64,000 bases of DNA from Gari tellinella (GCA_922989275.2 OV277870.1:33662356-33726355); one strand, 5' to 3'. Positions 11,066 through 21,902 are shown, counted from the first letter of the stretch. The notes: generated by a model from the letters alone, not told the origin. A program made the numbers and translations.

Positions 11066-13544
11066 CACATTTACTGTATTAACATTAATGATAATTAGTT
11101 TTTTACGAAACCTATGATTTTACTTTTATTTCAGAGATGTAGTTTTCTGTTTGTGAAAAAATCCCGCCAACCACGTCAAGCTAATTTCACTGTTTCAAGC
11201 AGTGGGATTATCGTCGTGCGTGTTTCTTTTATGCATTTTCCCCGTAGGTCTGCCCAAGACTCGTGATCAATCGTGTCTTATCGTATGTTTCCGGCAACCT
11301 GATTTGTCGCGAACCATCCAACGGAAGAACACGAAACCAAGATCGGAAGTAACGACGTAATTTGGATAACGTCAAATCGATAAATTAGTGACGTCATTGT
11401 ACGGCAAACTGTCACAAAATGTGTTCGATATAAACTTGGGGCTCCACACGGGTTAAAATATCGACTTTCGCTTTCAAATGATGAACAATTTTGTCACCCG
11501 TAATAAAATAACTTCTGATGATCACTCAATGGATTAATTTGCGATCCTTAACAAAAAAAAAAACTGTTATCCGCTATTTCTCCACAGTATTATGCATAAG
11601 TACATATATTTTCCTCCACTAAAATGGAAGATTATGAATGTGTGTTGTATATGATATATTGACTAAAGGACTAATATCATGAAATCTTGGTTATAAACCA
11701 GTTGCATTAATCAGTTATATATTGCCTCATTTGTTTAATCGACATATGCATTAATCCGTGTACTATTATTTTCTACGCGCCTCTGATTTTCATCGCAAAA
11801 TAATGAAGAATAAAATGTACTTTTGATCTGACGCAGAAACCAATATAGAAGTATTTACTACAATTTGCAATATGAAGGTTTACTCTCAATTTCGTTGCGA
11901 CTGGACATCTATGACATACTTAACAGACCTTTACTACACTTTAAAATATCACTGTCAACCCATTTTGTAGTATTTTTAAAAAGAAACTGAATTACAAATG
12001 TTCTGATAGGTTCCTGTACTTTGCCTTTAAGAACGCAAAACTTTGACCATATTTTCAAAATAATTCTTTTACTTTGTCAGTGTTTGCTAGGGTAACCAAA
12101 TGTTGTTTTCGAATTCAACGTGAATATTTATATGACAATATTATCTTGTTAATCTGACAATAAACTTTAAGTACAATAGTTCTGTTAGTTTACGGTATAT
12201 TGTATTTACAAAAACTTGAATTTGACTCATTACTTCAAAATGTTGCTCTTATAAAGTATAATGTTGTGAGGTGTTGCTAAGGTAACCGACTTTTTTATGT
12301 CTAAAGTGAATGTTGCATGACAATGTTAACTTGCGAACCTGATAATGACACTTAAGCACCATTGTTCTGGTTGGTTGCTGTATTTTATCTTAAAAACACA
12401 TGGAATTTGACACATATTTTCAATACAATGCTGTTATTTAGCATACATTGTGAGTGGTTGCTATGGTAACCAAACGTTATTTTCATGTTTGAAGTGAAAA
12501 TTATATGACACTGCTAACTATCAAATCTGATGATGCAACTACGGTACCATGGTTCTGATATGTTGCTGTACTTTTCCTTAAAAAGAACTTTAGCTTGACT
12601 CACATTTTCAATATAAGGCTCTTATTTAGCAATTGCATTGAGCGGTTACTAAGGCAACCAAATGCTGTTTTCATCTTAACAGTGAATGTTTACAAGACAG
12701 TGCTAACTTGAAAACCTGATAATGAAACTAATTTAAGAAAGTGTGTAATAGTTTTGATAGTTTTCTGTATTTTGCGTTCCGAAAGTCTTGAATTTGGCAC
12801 ATCTTTTTAGTAAATTAGGCTCTGTTGGCAGGGGTTACCATAGTTACCAACTAATATCTGCCTGTGTTGTCTTCTACTTTCATTTAATAACACTAAAATA
12901 TATGGTTATAGCAATTTCAAAGTGATCATGGTATCTTTTAAGCAATCCTGCTCAGTTACATAGGAAATTACAACATTAAAAAGTCGATAGTTTCGTTGTC
13001 ATGGTTACCCCCTTAGCAACCAAAATCCCAAAGGTATTCTTCCAAAACCGTAAACAACACGTGTGTTACTTGTTATTAGTGATCACATTCAAGCTCAGCA
13101 TGGATGCATAAATATTCTACCAGTCCTGAAAATATGCCTAAATCATGATTTCTCACTTTCATTATATTGGCCCCTAAAGATCGCACGTGCCTACCAATTG
13201 GGTATACTGTTGAGTCGAAACCTACAATGCTATTTTATTGGCAAAGTGTCATAGTTCAACATACAAATGTCCTTTTATCTGAAATATGTACAGTTTTCTC
13301 TGAAAAAGTCTGTGAATTTGTCATATTTTACTCACCAAAAACACTGATTTTTGGCGAAAATCTTGATTTCGCGTTGCCATGGCAACCGGATGTGGGAAAT
13401 AAATTTTCGGGGTATTTTTTCCCATTTCATGTAGAGAGGTACAAATGGTGTAAGTTTTATGCAAATCGGTGACTATGCGTGCCGCAATGTGGTTGATGGT
13501 TACAGAGAATAGCTATTAAATACAAATCGGATTACAAGGTCTTT
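11066..13544. other. Spacer of the 6.3-kb element
   Basis: Mostly unique sequence between the arms. A GC-richer stretch at 11160-11460 contains TGACGTCAT and a TATA-like GATATAAAC; a promoter there is possible but unsupported. One lone inverted arm unit lies at 11865-11965. From about 12083 a tandem repeat of about 187 bp takes over. No coding sequence recognised. Confidence 0.6.
12083..13390 (+). repeat. ~187-bp tandem repeat with X-box-like palindromes
   Basis: Palindromic motifs recur: GTTTGCTAGGGTAACC (12082), GTTGCTAAGGTAACC (12273), GTTGCTATGGTAACC (12457), GTTACTAAGGCAACC (12645), GTTACCATAGTTACC (12834), GTTACCCCCTTAGCAACC (13004) and GTTGCCATGGCAACC (13373). Spacings are about 190, 184, 188, 189, 170 and 369, the last being twice the period. 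Between motifs the units share AGTGAATGTT, TGACA..GCTAACTTG and TTGAATTTGACAC words. They fit the RFX X-box consensus GTNRCC-N-RGYAAC; regulatory activity is not shown. Confidence 0.75.
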
Positions 13545-15814
13545 AAAAAATCATTTTTAGAGATAATTTCTCTGACAGGCCGTCTATCGTTGTCATATTT
13601 CTTGTACACTCGCATAGTATCAATGTGAAGGTTTACTCATGTTTCGTTGCAATCGGACATCAATGACATGATTTATAGAACTTTACTACATTTTGAAATA
13701 TCACTGTCAACCCACTTTTTAGTGTTTTACTACAGTTTGCAACTTTACTTCAAAACGGGTCGCAATGTCCTTTATTAATCATTTCAGAGATAGTTTCTCT
13801 GACAGGCCGTCTATCGTTATCATATTTTAGTACATTCGCATATCTTCGATATGAAGGTTTGCTCTAAATTTCGTTGCAATCGGACATCTATGACATGATT
13901 TATAGAACTTTACTACACTTTGAAATAACACTCTCAACCCACTTTGTAATATTTTACTACAAAACGGGTCGCAAGGTCCTTTATAAATCATTTTGGAGAT
14001 TTGTTCTGTGACAAATCGTCTATCTTTCTCATACTTCTTGTACACTTGCATGGTATCTATGTGAAGATTTATTCCAAATTTCGTTGCAATCAAACATTTA
14101 TGACATGATTTATAGCACTTTACTACACTTTGAAATATCACTGCCAACCAATGTATTAGTATTTTACTACAGTTTGCAACTTTACTACAAAACGGGTCCA
14201 AGGTCCTTTATAAATCATTTTGCAGATAATTTCTCAAACAGGCCATCTATCGTTGTAATATTTCCTGTATACACTTTGTAGTCATTACTACAATATGCAA
14301 CGTTACTACAAAACGGGTTGTGAGGGCTCAACGCAAAGTGTAGTAACGCACTTTGTAGTAATTACTTCAGTTTGCAACTTTACTACAAAACGGGTCATAA
14401 TGTCCCTTATAAATCATTTTCAGAGATAGTTTCTCTGCCAGGCCGTCTATCGTTATCATATTTTTTGTACATTGGCATAGCTTCGATATGATGGTTTGCT
14501 CCAAATTTCGTTGCAATCGGACATCTATGAAATTATTTATAGAACTTTACTACACTTTAAAATAACGCTGTCAACCCACTTTGTAGTATTTTACTACAAA
14601 ACGGGTCGCAAGATCCTTTACAAATCATTTTTATAGATAATTTCTCTGACAGGCAGGGTATCATTATCATATTTCTTGTACACTCGCACAGCTTCGATAT
14701 GAAGGTTTGCTCCAAATTTCGTTGAATTTGGACATCTATAACATGATTTATTGAACTTTACTACACTTTGAAAAATCAATGTCAACCGAATTTGGAGTAT
14801 TTTACTACAGTTTGAAACTTTACTACAAAACGGGTCGCGAGGTCCTTTATAAACCATTTTCAGAGATAGTTTCTCTAACAGGCCGTCTATCGTAATCATA
14901 TTTTTAGTACATTCGCATAGCTTCGATATGATGGTTTGCTCCAAATTGCGTTGCAATCGGACATCTAGGACATGATTTATAGAACTTAACTACACTTTGA
15001 AATAACACTGTCAAACCACTTTGTAGTATTTTACTACAAAACGGGTCGCAAGATCCTTTACAAATCATTTTCAGATATAATTTCTCTGGCAGGCCGGGTG
15101 TCGTTATCATATTTCTTGTACACTCGCACGGCTTCGATATGAAGGTTTGCTCCAAATTTCGTTGAAATTGGACATCTTTGACATGATTTATTGAACTTTA
15201 CTACACTTTGAAACATCAATGTCAACCGAATTTGGAGTATTTTACTACAGTTTGAAACTTTACTACAAAACGGGTCGCAAGGTCCTTTATAAATCATTTT
15301 CAGAGATATTTTCTCTTACAGGCCATTTTTCGTTATCATATTTTTAGTACATTCGCATAGCTTCGATATGAAGGTTTGCTCCGAATTTCGTTGCAATCGG
15401 ACATCTAGGACATGATTTATAGAACTTTACTACACTTTGAAATAACACTGTCAACCCATTTTTTAGTGTTTTACTACAGTTTGCAACTTTACTACAAAAC
15501 GGGTCGCAAGGTCCTTTATAAATCATTTTGCAGATAATTCCTCAAACAGGCCATCTATCGTCGTCATATTTCTTGTATACTCGTATAGTGTCAATATAAA
15601 GGTTTACTCCAAATTTCGTTGCAATCGGACATCTATGACATGATTTATAGAATTTGACTACAGTTTGAAATATCACTGTCAATTAACTTTGTAGTAATTA
15701 CTACAATATGTAACGTTACTACAAAACGAGTTGTGAGGGTTCAACGCAAAGTGTAGTAACGCACTTTGTAGTAATTACTACAATTTGCAACGTTACTACA
15801 AAACGGGTCGTAAC
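13545..15814 (-). repeat. Right arm: about nine inverted tandem units plus terminal repeat
   Basis: Units are marked by AAAACGGGTCGCAAGGTCC at about 13755, 13963, 14190, 14390, 14598, 14828, 15038, 15267 and 15497. Spacing alternates between about 200-210 and about 227-230 because some units carry an extra ACTACAGTTTGCAACTTT stretch. An internal copy of the terminal block lies at about 14281-14390. Apparent peptides in this arm are translations of the repeat. Confidence 0.8.
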
Positions 15815-16034
15815 ACAGCACTCTGATCAAGGCAACACTGATTGTCATTTTTAAACTGTCATACATTAACTAGACTTAATTGACCACATAGGGTAACATT
15901 TCACATACCGATATAAAACTTTCAATATTTCACAAAGTCTAACGTTTAGGTTGTCCGTGTCACATTTTGCATATATGTTGAACAATTCAAATAAGTAATT
16001 GTTTGAAAGTAATGCAATAAAACATAAAAATAAT
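15815..16034 (+). repeat. Middle part of the split ~1-kb unit
   Basis: Starts with the right target-site copy ACAGCACT, then matches the reverse complement of about 51905-52092 (GTCATACATTAACTAGACTT, CACATTTTGCATATATGTTG). The match stops at 16034, where the LINE insert begins, and resumes after about 17150. Confidence 0.75.
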
Positions 16035-16187
16035 GACCAAAATCTTTTGGTGAAGTTTGGAGATAGAAGTTTCATGCATGCAGCCCCAAAGCTCTGGAAC
16101 TCTCTACCATCAGACATCAGAGATGCGAGCTCAGTTGCAGTCTTCAAAAAACGTCTGAAAACACACTTCTTCAATATTTATTATTAG
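16035..16187 (+). pseudogene. C-terminal end of a LINE reverse transcriptase polyprotein
   Basis: Fifty codons in one frame before a TAG stop. The words FGDRSF, AAPKLWNSLP and FKKRLKTHFF are typical of the extreme C-terminus of CR1/L2-like ORF2 proteins, beyond the reverse transcriptase core. An upstream ATG at 15999 is in frame, but its first 12 residues come from the flanking repeat and not from the LINE. The endonuclease and the catalytic part of the reverse transcriptase are missing, so the fragment is dead on arrival through 5' truncation. Confidence 0.85.
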
Positions 16188-17150
16188 AACACATTAGGAA
16201 ATGGATGACTGCTACCTCCGGGCTATGTTCTTGCTGTAGATATTGTGGGTCTAAATGGGAGTTCTGGAATTGTACCGTTTGCCCATGCCTGTTCGGTGGA
16301 TCTTGATGGCAGGGATTGCCCCTGATCTCGTTGAAACCGACTGGCTTGGGGTTTGCGGTATAATTCAGGGACAGCTTCTTATATTGATGTTTTATAAAGT
16401 AAGGGTGTAATTTCAGCCATGGAACATGTAGGTCCCGCGGGTGTGGGATGGAGAGGGTAGATGACTGCTACCCTAGGGCTGTGTTCATTCTGTATATGTT
16501 ATGGGTCTAATTTTTAGTTCTGGGGTTGTACCGTTGACCAATGCCTGTCTGGTGGATCTTTGATGGTAGGGATATGGCTCTGATCTCTTTTGAAACCAGC
16601 TGGCGGGGTCTGTGGTATAATTCTTGGACAGCTTTCACCATTTTTAATCATGTCATTGATCTTCTATAGAGTTTTTAGTTATGGTCGCATGCTATTTTTC
16701 CTAGTTATGTTACATTAGATGGCCTGCATTGGGCGCTCTGCTATTATTTATATTGGTCGGCAATCTTTAGCCGGTTTGTTCATTGCTGATTGATGGGGGT
16801 AGTGTGATCGCCGGTTTGGGGGCTGTCTTTTGTATGTTTATTCTTATTTATTTTAGATCTAATTATAGTTATTTGTGTTTTGTCGATGGCCTGCATTGGG
16901 CGCTCTACCATTATTTATATCAGTCGGCAATACTTAGCCGGTCGGTTCATTGCTGATTGATGGGGGTAATGTGATCGCCGTTTTGGGGGACTGTCTTTTA
17001 TATGTTTATTCATGTTTTATTTCAGATCTAATTGTAGTTATTTTGTCTTTTCTCGATTTATAGGTACATATGTGTTATTTCATGTAAAGCGCTTTTGAAC
17101 GCACAATCCCTGTGTGAAAAGAGCGCTATATAAATCTGGTATAATAATAC
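16188..17150 (+). repeat. LINE 3' region with two internal tandem duplications
   Basis: One pair starts at about 16201 and 16457 (GATGACTGCTACC, TGTACCGTT, GGTGGATCTT, GGACAGCTT). A second pair of about 167 bp starts at 16718 and 16885 (GATGGCCTGCATTGGGCGCT, TCATTGCTGATTGATGGGGG, GTGATCGCCG). Both pairs are diverged, so the duplications are older than this insertion and belong to the family. Confidence 0.75.
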
Positions 17151-17400
17151 TAATTTTAAAAGAAATAAATACTATTGGGAATCGAACCCACAGCCTTTTA
17201 GACTATTGCAAGTACCCTCATACGCTACCTATTACTCTAACTCGCTTATTGATTTAGTTTTGATACAAAAGGCCTTATATCCTTAGTATACAATGAAAGG
17301 TAGGTAACTCCTGAACAAATTCATCGTTTTTGACGCGTTTTACCTTTACGGATGGACTCGTCCTAAAGGTCACGGGTCAAAATCCGACTATACGATGATG
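17151..17400 (-). repeat. Right part of the split ~1-kb unit, with tRNA-like module 2
   Basis: Matches the reverse complement of about 51636-51895. On the minus strand it has a B box, GGGTTCGATTCCC, at about 17180, preceded by GGTAGCGTATGAGGGTAC, an A-box-like region of a Ser/Leu-type tRNA. It points toward the centre of the unit, opposite to module 1 at 9062. Further words such as GGTAGGTAACTCCTGAACAA and GACTCGTCCTAAAGGTCAC also match. Confidence 0.7.
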
Positions 17401-17421
17401 TAGTCGATGTTACCTTGCTTA

Positions 17422-17666
17422 CAGTGGAGAAAATGTTTGTTTTCCCAATAAATGCGTTAACGCTAAAACCATGATTTCAATTGCAAACAATTTGGAGCAG
17501 ATCAGACGCCGGGTAACCCGGCGTCTGATCAGGCACCAAACTGTTTGCCGCTCAGACTATCATGAATGGTCAGTATTGTCTAAAGGTTGTCCATTTATGC
17601 GTATTATTGCGATGCGTTTGTGTTTCGTTTGCGTTTAAACGGGAAAGAATAACGTTTTCTCCACTG
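17422..17666 (+). repeat. MITE, CAGTGGAG frame, complete with hairpin
   Basis: A 245-bp copy with ends CAGTGGAGAAAATG and AACGTTTTCTCCACTG, flanked by TTA on both sides. The core (17482-17549) has inner stem GACGCCGGG/CCCGGCGTC around TAA. GTTTGCGTTTAAACGGGAAA precedes the right end. Confidence 0.8.
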
Positions 17667-17865
17667 TTACCTTAATGGTTATGAACTATTCTGTTCTAAA
17701 AATAACCTAGACAAGTCAGGAAAATCGGATCGATCTCGTTACTCTTATCCGACCTTGTGGAAATTCTCGGAAGCCGACACGAAGATTTGTTATGTGAACA
17801 AAAAGCTTATTTGTCCAACCATCTCGATAAGAATTCGGCACATTTATGTATGGTTCTTAAAGAAA

Positions 17866-17877
17866 GGGGGGGGGGGG
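17866..17877. repeat. Poly-G run
   Basis: Twelve consecutive G. Confidence 0.9.
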
Positions 17878-18049
17878 CATGTTTCAGGCACCTGACAACG
17901 GATTTCGCTTAGTTTTAATACATAGCAAATGTTCTTATATAATAAATTGCGCGATTTAAACATAAATTTGGGCGGTATTCTGGCTTTAATGGTATTTAGA
18001 GCAAACAATTCGTCTGTAAAGGATGGCTGTTTAAGACGTGCTTCAATGT

Positions 18050-18238
18050 TTAAGTTCATATGGTCCCCGAGTACAATGGCTATTTGCAAACAAAACCGTT
18101 TCGATCACGAGCGGACGCCGCATTATAGTTTGAAACTCAATTTTATATTTCACGAATCGAAGTACCTAAATTGTTTTTAGAAATAAATCCAGACGACAAT
18201 CGTCTAACGCTTATTGTGTCAGGGCAGTGAACGGGTAA
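18050..18238 (+). repeat. Hairpin element, TTAACC frame, half core
   Basis: CCCCGAGTACAATGGCTATT and TTGCAAACAAAACCGTTTCG correspond to the left part of element 1-205. CAGACGACAATCG and GGGCAGTGAACGGGTAA correspond to the right part. The right arm of the core is missing after GCGGACGCCGCAT. Confidence 0.55.
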
Positions 18239-18409
18239 ACCTCTTCTTCAAGAAGCATAATTTGGCAACCTAACACACTAGTATTCCTCTTTTAATATTT
18301 CTATGAATCCCGACAAATGCCTAACGCAAACTACAATTGAAACAGAAAGTCCTTAAAGATTGTTGACTTCCAGTCTGCTTTTAAGACATTTCCTCATTCT
18401 TTTGACAGA

Positions 18410-18425
18410 CCCCCCCCCCCCCCCC
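18410..18425. repeat. Poly-C run
   Basis: Sixteen consecutive C. Confidence 0.9.
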
Positions 18426-19073
18426 ATTATTAGATAGGTGCGAACAATCGTGAATTGCAAGGTGTCACCTGTGAAAATCTAGGTAACTAACCTCCAGTTG
18501 TCTAGAGAGGCCCTCACATTCTCACAGTCAATGTTTTTCAATGGGTTTTACTAACCAAACTAACAATGTTAAGGTACGAGCCTCACATGAAACGCTTGGA
18601 TGATTATATCCCTAGACAAGATAGCAGTAAGGACAAAACTTGCACGTGGCTGCATGCTTTAATAGCTTTTCAGGTGTTATGATCGAAAGGTCGTCTAAGG
18701 ATGTCTTTAAGCTAAAACAAGTCACGCGGGAAATAGTTATGGTCTCCATGTAAGCAATGTGTTGACACTAGACTGACACACTAAATGTGTATCCTGCACC
18801 AGGGTACACCGAACCTTTGACGCGCTATATCTGTGTTTGTGAAATGTGTCGTCTACAATGAGTGGTAGAGATTATTTAACTGCATTGTCTGGCAGAACAT
18901 TTCACAAGCGTGCCATACAGTTTGCATCCTGATGAGAAGCCGAGTCTTATCTGGATATAAACGGTTTGCAACAGTTATCATAAATCCCTTGTAACCAGTC
19001 AAAAAGCTCTACCAGTCATTAAACTTTAAAACTCGGTACTATCTGACGAAGATATTTCAGACGCTGTGTTATG

Positions 19074-19100
19074 TCAGTAAAGTAAGTAAGTAAGTAAATA
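19074..19100 (+). repeat. (AAGT)n microsatellite
   Basis: About six AAGT/TAAG units, slightly imperfect. Confidence 0.8.
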
Positions 19101-19249
19101 TTTTAATATTGTGACATGTGCATATTACATAATGTTTTTAACAAAATATTGTTTAAATACAAACAATTTGCACCCGGCCCAGTGGGCCTATAAGTCACCA
19201 CAATTTAAACATAAATGTCTTTGCATATTTTTATATACATTTAACGAAT

Positions 19250-19348
19250 ATGTGTGTAGCCTGGTAGAGATTATGGTGAAACAGTTGAGTGGCTTTTCTG
19301 GGTGACTCGGGAGCTCAGTGGTCCTGGGTTCGAGTCCCAGTTGAGTCA
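19250..19348 (+). repeat. tRNA-derived repeat, copy 1 (middle deleted)
   Basis: GTGTGTAGCCTGGTAGAGAT and GTTGAGTGGCTTTTCTGGGT are followed by GACTCGGGAGCTCAGTGG (D arm). The anticodon part is missing, and the T arm GGTTCGAGTCCCAG follows directly. The deletion runs from one GTGG/TGGT junction to the T arm. Confidence 0.65.
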
Positions 19349-19486
19349 CAACTTTTTCACCAAGTTACATTTGGCGTCCAACGTAAATAACCCTAAGGGT
19401 AGTTTAAATGAAATATATGTAAAAACAAGAAACTCTTGGAGTGTTCTTTGAGTAAGAATTCTGGACATATTCTTGCGTAGAGGGGG

Positions 19487-19612
19487 TGTGTGTAGCCGGG
19501 TAGAGATTATGGTGAAACGGTTGAGTGGCTTTTCTGGGTGACTCGGTAGCTCAGTGGTTAGAGCGTTGGTATGGTAAGCCAGAGGTCCTGGGTTCGAGTC
19601 CAAGTTACATGT
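19487..19612 (+). pseudogene. tRNA-Thr-like (GGT) repeat, copy 2
   Basis: Same leader as copy 1, then a near-complete tRNA body: D arm TAGCTCAGTGGTTAGAGC, an anticodon stem TTGGT/GCCAG around loop ATGGTAA, which puts GGT (Thr) at the anticodon, and T arm GGTTCGAGTCC. The 3' acceptor strand is lost after AAGTTACA. The shared 5' leader shows that it was spread as a repeat rather than as a plain tRNA gene. Confidence 0.6.
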
Positions 19613-19614
19613 AG

Positions 19615-20345
19615 TTAACAAAACATTAACAGTGGCGGAAATTGCAGTTAATCGCAAACGCTGGCGATTCGCTTCAACGAGTGACTGACAGTTTGGAGCA
19701 TGGTCAGACATCGGGTTACTCGGTGTGTGATCTTGATCCAAACTGTATTCGCTGGGCACCATCAAACAGATTATAAACTCGTTATTTGGCAAGGCTAAAC
19801 GATTTCCCTTGCTACAAACAAACATTCAATGGATAAGGTAATCATTGAAATATCATGATTCAGTTGAACACCATTATAATGTAATTATACGTTTAAAGAA
19901 TGCCCGCAATATGAAACAATGGCCAACGTGTTATTATTTCCCATTCAAAGGAAACGAATGGCAAACGCAATGCAATACACCTGTGAAAGTCACATTTTAC
20001 CGCAAACGTCAGTGATTCGCTTCAATGAGTGTAAGACAGTTTGCGCCTGCTAAGACGCCGATTTACTCGGCGTCTGAACGTTATCCAAACTGGCTACATG
20101 GTGCGCAATCAAACGGACCACAAAGTCGATCTTTAGGATATGATTACTATTTCCCCTGCAACAAAACTGAAAAATCTTCAGTGAACATATCAATGATAAT
20201 GTATTCATTGAAACATTATGATTCAATATAACACAGTTACAAAAATGTAATACATGATATAGTGTTATATACATTTACAGAATGCATAGTTACAACAACA
20301 TGAAACAGTGTCGAAAACGTTATTGTCTCTCGTTCAAACGGAACA
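19615..20345 (+). repeat. Tandem ~348-bp unit containing a type A hairpin
   Basis: Two full units and the start of a third. Cores are at 19686-19748 and 20034-20095. Shared words are TCGCAAACG..AGTGATTCGC, CAATCAAAC, CATTGAAA.ATTATGATTCA and AACGTGTTATTATTTCCC / AACGTTATTGTCTCTC. The unit therefore includes degenerate CAGTGGAG-frame pieces plus an AT-rich linker. Long minus-strand reading frames here (19346-19825) cross unrelated repeats. Confidence 0.6.
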
Positions 20346-20596
20346 AAATACAAAACTTCGCGTTTAGCTTCGTATCAAGTGAAAATAAAAACACGCCTAC
20401 CCGACTGAATGGTGCTTGTCTTACCCTACTCCCCCACAGCAACCCATATAGACACCTATATATATAGATATCCATTATGTAAACACTTACTGTTGAACGT
20501 TTCCATCCCTGAAACTTCAATAGGCCATTTGTAACTTAGTCTAGTCCGTTTTGTTTTACTATTTACAATTATTTTTGTGAATGTATTACAGTATAC

Positions 20597-20680
20597 CAAA
20601 CAGTTCAGACCCTGATCAGAGGGATCTGGTTATTCACAGTTTGCACAGGACAAGTGTACTTTTCACATACATGTATACTG
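20597..20680 (+). repeat. Hairpin remnant (type B)
   Basis: CAAACAGTTCAGACCCTGAT, CAGAGGGATC and CACAGTTTGCACAGGACAAG with the type B follower AAGTGTACTTTTCACA. The inner right arm is lost. Confidence 0.55.
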
Positions 20681-21372
20681 TTTGAAAAGATAGGAACTTC
20701 GAGTGACTTTGGCTGAAAGTGTCAAACATTTCGTCTAGAGCTGACATTATCGACGTGTAAAGACATCCTAAAGGGTTACATGTAAGAATCTAAAAGCTTT
20801 CTGATGTGATTCTGTGAAGGAAACGTTTAGTTTGCTTAACTGTATGCATTCTCTGCGAAGACAAGGTGATTATTCCTGCAATATTTTGAATATTGATGAG
20901 ACCCCATGTTACCCGGCGGTTCGTTAGGTTCAGCACTAAAACCGTATTTTATAACTAAAAATTAAAAAGTCTCATTTAGATTGTTATTTACACAACTGTT
21001 TTTGCAGACAAAGCTATTTAACTTTCAAAGACTTGAATGCGTGTTTTTCACGCTTGCCTTATAAAGTGTTTTACACTATGCTTACTTAAGCATTTACTAA
21101 GAAAAAAAAGATTTTAACTGAGATATCGGTGAGAGGCATACATAAATAACATTGGGTTAAGCAGTTATTCTAAATAAGCTGAGTTAGGCATTTTACAGAA
21201 GAGCGACAGATAAAAACTAGTTGCAAGTAATCCGAGTCTTCTGGCGAGGTTTTCTGTAATACTTTCGTCATATATTCAGCAATAATAATCCTTATAATAT
21301 TCAATCCTAACGACGAGTGTTCTTGTCATTTACAAATATTTTACCCGTTAAAAGTACACTAGTCTTGTTCTA

Positions 21373-21441
21373 TGCAAACGGCGTAGACCCAGTTCAGAGG
21401 GCTCATAGAGAAGCCTTTCTTATCATGGCCTGCACGGTTTG
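21373..21441 (+). repeat. Hairpin remnant (type B)
   Basis: GCAAACGGCGTAGACCCAGT, CAGAGGGCTC and TGCACGGTTTG keep the outer arms and part of the inner stem. Confidence 0.5.
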
Positions 21442-21451
21442 TAATGTGTAA

Positions 21452-21621
21452 TACAATCAAACTTCGATATCCCGAACTCGCTTAACTCGAACTATCCGTC
21501 GTCACATGAACTGCATTATTTTATGCTCGGTTACGTCGGACATACAAATATTTCAAAGTTAAAACGTGGCTTAGCCATATGTTTGACTAATTTGAGTTCG
21601 AGTTATCGACGTTCGACTGTA
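21452..21621. repeat. MITE with CAGTCGAAC ends
   Basis: Left TACAATCAAACTTCGATAT and right TTATCGACGTTCGACTGTA are inverted to each other. The interior shares TTTCAAAGTTAAAACG with the copies at 33779 and 34292. Confidence 0.7.
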
Positions 21622-21709
21622 TGTTGTAAAAACAATTCTAAGTAGCAAATGATTACTGTACTTAATTATGATTCGAATTAATCACTGGAAGTTGGGTTTA
21701 CTTCTGTCA

Positions 21710-21902
21710 CCGTCAACTGCATCAAAAGGCGAATTTGCAAACACTTTTGATACTGATCAGACGCCGCAAAACGCAGCGTCTTCATCAGGATCCAAATCTG
21801 TTTGACACTCGTATCGATATGTTTGAATCTATATTGAATCTTACTTTGAAACAATCTTGCAAACAACAAAATCAGACGACAAAGAAACGGTGAAGGGATA
21901 AA
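21710..21902 (+). repeat. Hairpin element, TTAACC frame (type A)
   Basis: Core at 21736-21804 (TTGATACTGATCAGACGCCG, then CAGGATCCAAATCTGTTTG), followed by CAGACGACAAAG and GGTGAAGGGATAA at the right end. The left end is degenerate. Confidence 0.6.

Larger units (their letters stand above)
9547..15814. mobile_element. 6268-bp foldback-type element with long inverted-repeat arms
   Basis: The element begins GTTACGACCCGTTTTG and ends with the exact inverse. The two ends stay nearly identical by eye for at least 370 bases inward (only a handful of differences in the first 155). The arms then run into tandem units of about 208-230 bp, forward on the left and inverted on the right. The spacer holds a separate tandem repeat with X-box-like motifs. 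It is flanked by an 8-bp duplication, and the empty site is preserved at 52092-52099. No transposase-like reading frame is visible, so it is presumably mobilised in trans. An 8-bp duplication fits hAT or P-type enzymes among others; family assignment is open. Confidence 0.85.
16035..17150 (+). mobile_element. 5'-truncated non-LTR retrotransposon (CR1/L2-like)
   Basis: The fragment holds only the last codons of the reverse transcriptase protein and a long 3' region. It ends with GTAAAGCGCTTTTGAACGC, AGAGCGCTATATAAATC and a short TATAATAATACTAAT microsatellite tail, as is usual for CR1/L2-type LINEs. It sits inside the ~1-kb unit: the other copy of that unit continues without a break across this point (about 51895-51905), so both borders are defined by comparison. 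Confidence 0.85.

Noticed and set aside
19346..19825. Minus-strand frame of 159 codons
   Set aside because: It crosses a tRNA-like repeat, a linker and a type A hairpin, which are unrelated pieces.
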